A stretch of 7,254 nt of DNA from Oscillospiraceae bacterium. Lineage in GTDB: Bacteria > Bacillota_A > Clostridia > Oscillospirales > Acutalibacteraceae. Made by a program: the position numbers and the translations under genes. The DNA lies in contig DOWI01000141.1 of the NCBI GenBank assembly GCA_003519645.1, positions 3,860-11,113 of the forward strand. Direction: 5' to 3'. Below the pieces are notes generated by a model. That model searched no databases. It was given only the letters and a program-made list of their open reading frames with translations, and was not told where the DNA came from. How positions within the stretch are numbered: the stretch's first letter is position 1; the number at the start of each line of letters is the position of its first letter. Shown piece after piece: positions 6,545-7,254 of the stretch.

Positions 6545-7254
6545 ATGAAAACACAAAATATTATAACAGACGGCTACAACAAAGAAGATTACACGCATCA
6601 CGGCAATATGTTCCTGACCGGCAACGGAGCGATGGGCGTGCGGGGTACGCTGTGCGAGTACCGAAAGGAGTATATGCCTGCGATTAACCTCGGCGGTGTG
6701 TATGACCAGGCGGGAGACGGTTGGCGTGAGCCGGTCAACGCCCCCAACGGGCTGTTTGCGGAGCTGAACGTGGACGGTGAAACGCTGACCTTGCCCGAAA
6801 GCAAACATTCGGCGCACAGCGTAAGTTTGAACATTTACGACGGTGTATACAATAGAGAAACCTGTTTTATAACCGCCAAAGGCGGCGTGAAGTTTACCGA
6901 GGGGCGCATGGTGTCACAGGAAAATCCAAATTTAATTTTGCAATGTTTGACGGTGCAGACAGGATATGCGGCGGAGGTTTGCGTACATACCGAAATTGAC
7001 GGCGATGTGTGGGACATCAACGGCCCGCATTTGGAGCAAATGGTCTGCGAATACGAGGACGGAGCTTGCTTTGTTTCGGCGGTTACGCACGAAAAAGGAA
7101 CGCATATTGCTACGCAGGAAACGGCGGAATATGAGTTTAAGGCAGCGGAAAAAATTGCGATTGGGGAACAATCTGTTGCCCGCAATATCTGCTTTACAAC
7201 CGAAGCGGGAAAGGAATACAAAATCTATCGAAAGATTTTGGTGACAGCGGGCGA
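6545..7254 (+). CDS. GH65 glycoside phosphorylase/hydrolase, N-terminal part (cut by window end)
   Basis: The frame runs from ATG 6545 to the last base without a stop, giving 236 complete codons. The N-terminal GH65 beta-sandwich domain (Glyco_hydro_65N type) is recognisable: F-L-T-G-N-G-A-M-G-V-R-G-T at residues 23-35, G-G-V-Y-D at 50-54, and W-R-E-P-V-N-A-P-N at 60-68 before a strand ending N-V-D-G-E. GH65 enzymes mostly phosphorolyse alpha-glucosides (maltose, trehalose, kojibiose, nigerose, glucosyl-rhamnose and others) to beta-glucose 1-phosphate; a few hydrolyse instead. The catalytic barrel with the acid glutamate and phosphate loop would lie downstream, so neither mechanism nor substrate can be read here. 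No signal peptide is seen, which fits a cytoplasmic phosphorylase. Coupling to a rhamnosidase makes a rhamnose-containing substrate attractive, but this is inference. Family members are usually about 750-800 residues long, so roughly two-thirds is missing. Confidence 0.85.
   Translation, partial: MKTQNIITDGYNKEDYTHHGNMFLTGNGAMGVRGTLCEYRKEYMPAINLGGVYDQAGDGWREPVNAPNGLFAELNVDGETLTLPESKHSAHSVSLNIYDGVYNRETCFITAKGGVKFTEGRMVSQENPNLILQCLTVQTGYAAEVCVHTEIDGDVWDINGPHLEQMVCEYEDGACFVSAVTHEKGTHIATQETAEYEFKAAEKIAIGEQSVARNICFTTEAGKEYKIYRKILVTAG

Noticed and set aside
6966..7244. A 92-codon plus-strand frame near the right end
   Set aside because: It overlaps the GH65 gene in another frame, is highly arginine/lysine-rich, and has no family resemblance.

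Overview
The window looks like a piece of an anaerobic Firmicutes (Clostridia) genome of intermediate GC content. The grounds are strong AAGGAGG-type ribosome binding sites, a TTG start, glycosidases without signal peptides, frequent adjacent cysteine pairs, and a neighbouring protein that resembles the large surface proteins of gut clostridia. All four genes are on the + strand. I saw no RNA gene, CRISPR array, insertion sequence or attachment site.

Layout. Positions 1-1398 hold the C-terminal part of a beta-rich protein, probably a cell-surface (S-layer-associated) protein, whose beginning lies outside the window. A perfect 10-bp hairpin at 1431-1454 probably ends that transcript. A carbohydrate operon follows: a 949-residue GH106-like glycosidase (1502-4351, TTG start), a compact GH78 alpha-L-rhamnosidase (4413-6533, both catalytic glutamates visible), and the N-terminal third or so of a GH65 glycoside phosphorylase/hydrolase (6545 to the window end, incomplete). 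The GH78 and GH65 genes are 11 bp apart and look translationally coupled. The GH106-GH78 gap is 61 bp, with no terminator and a possible weak promoter.

How the genes may work together. None of the three enzymes shows a signal peptide, so they probably act in the cytoplasm on imported rhamnose-containing oligosaccharides or glycosides. Two unrelated rhamnosidase-type families would remove alpha-L-rhamnosyl residues. The GH65 enzyme could then phosphorolyse an alpha-glucoside. One characterised GH65 specificity is 3-O-alpha-D-glucosyl-L-rhamnose phosphorylase, which would fit this setting, but the catalytic half of the gene is outside the window, so this is a hypothesis. Leucine codon use changes between the GH106 and GH78 genes, which hints that the GH78-GH65 pair has a different origin from the DNA to its left.

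These are mostly known families. The less ordinary points are the enzyme combination and the codon-use boundary. I did not find a convincing wholly new system.
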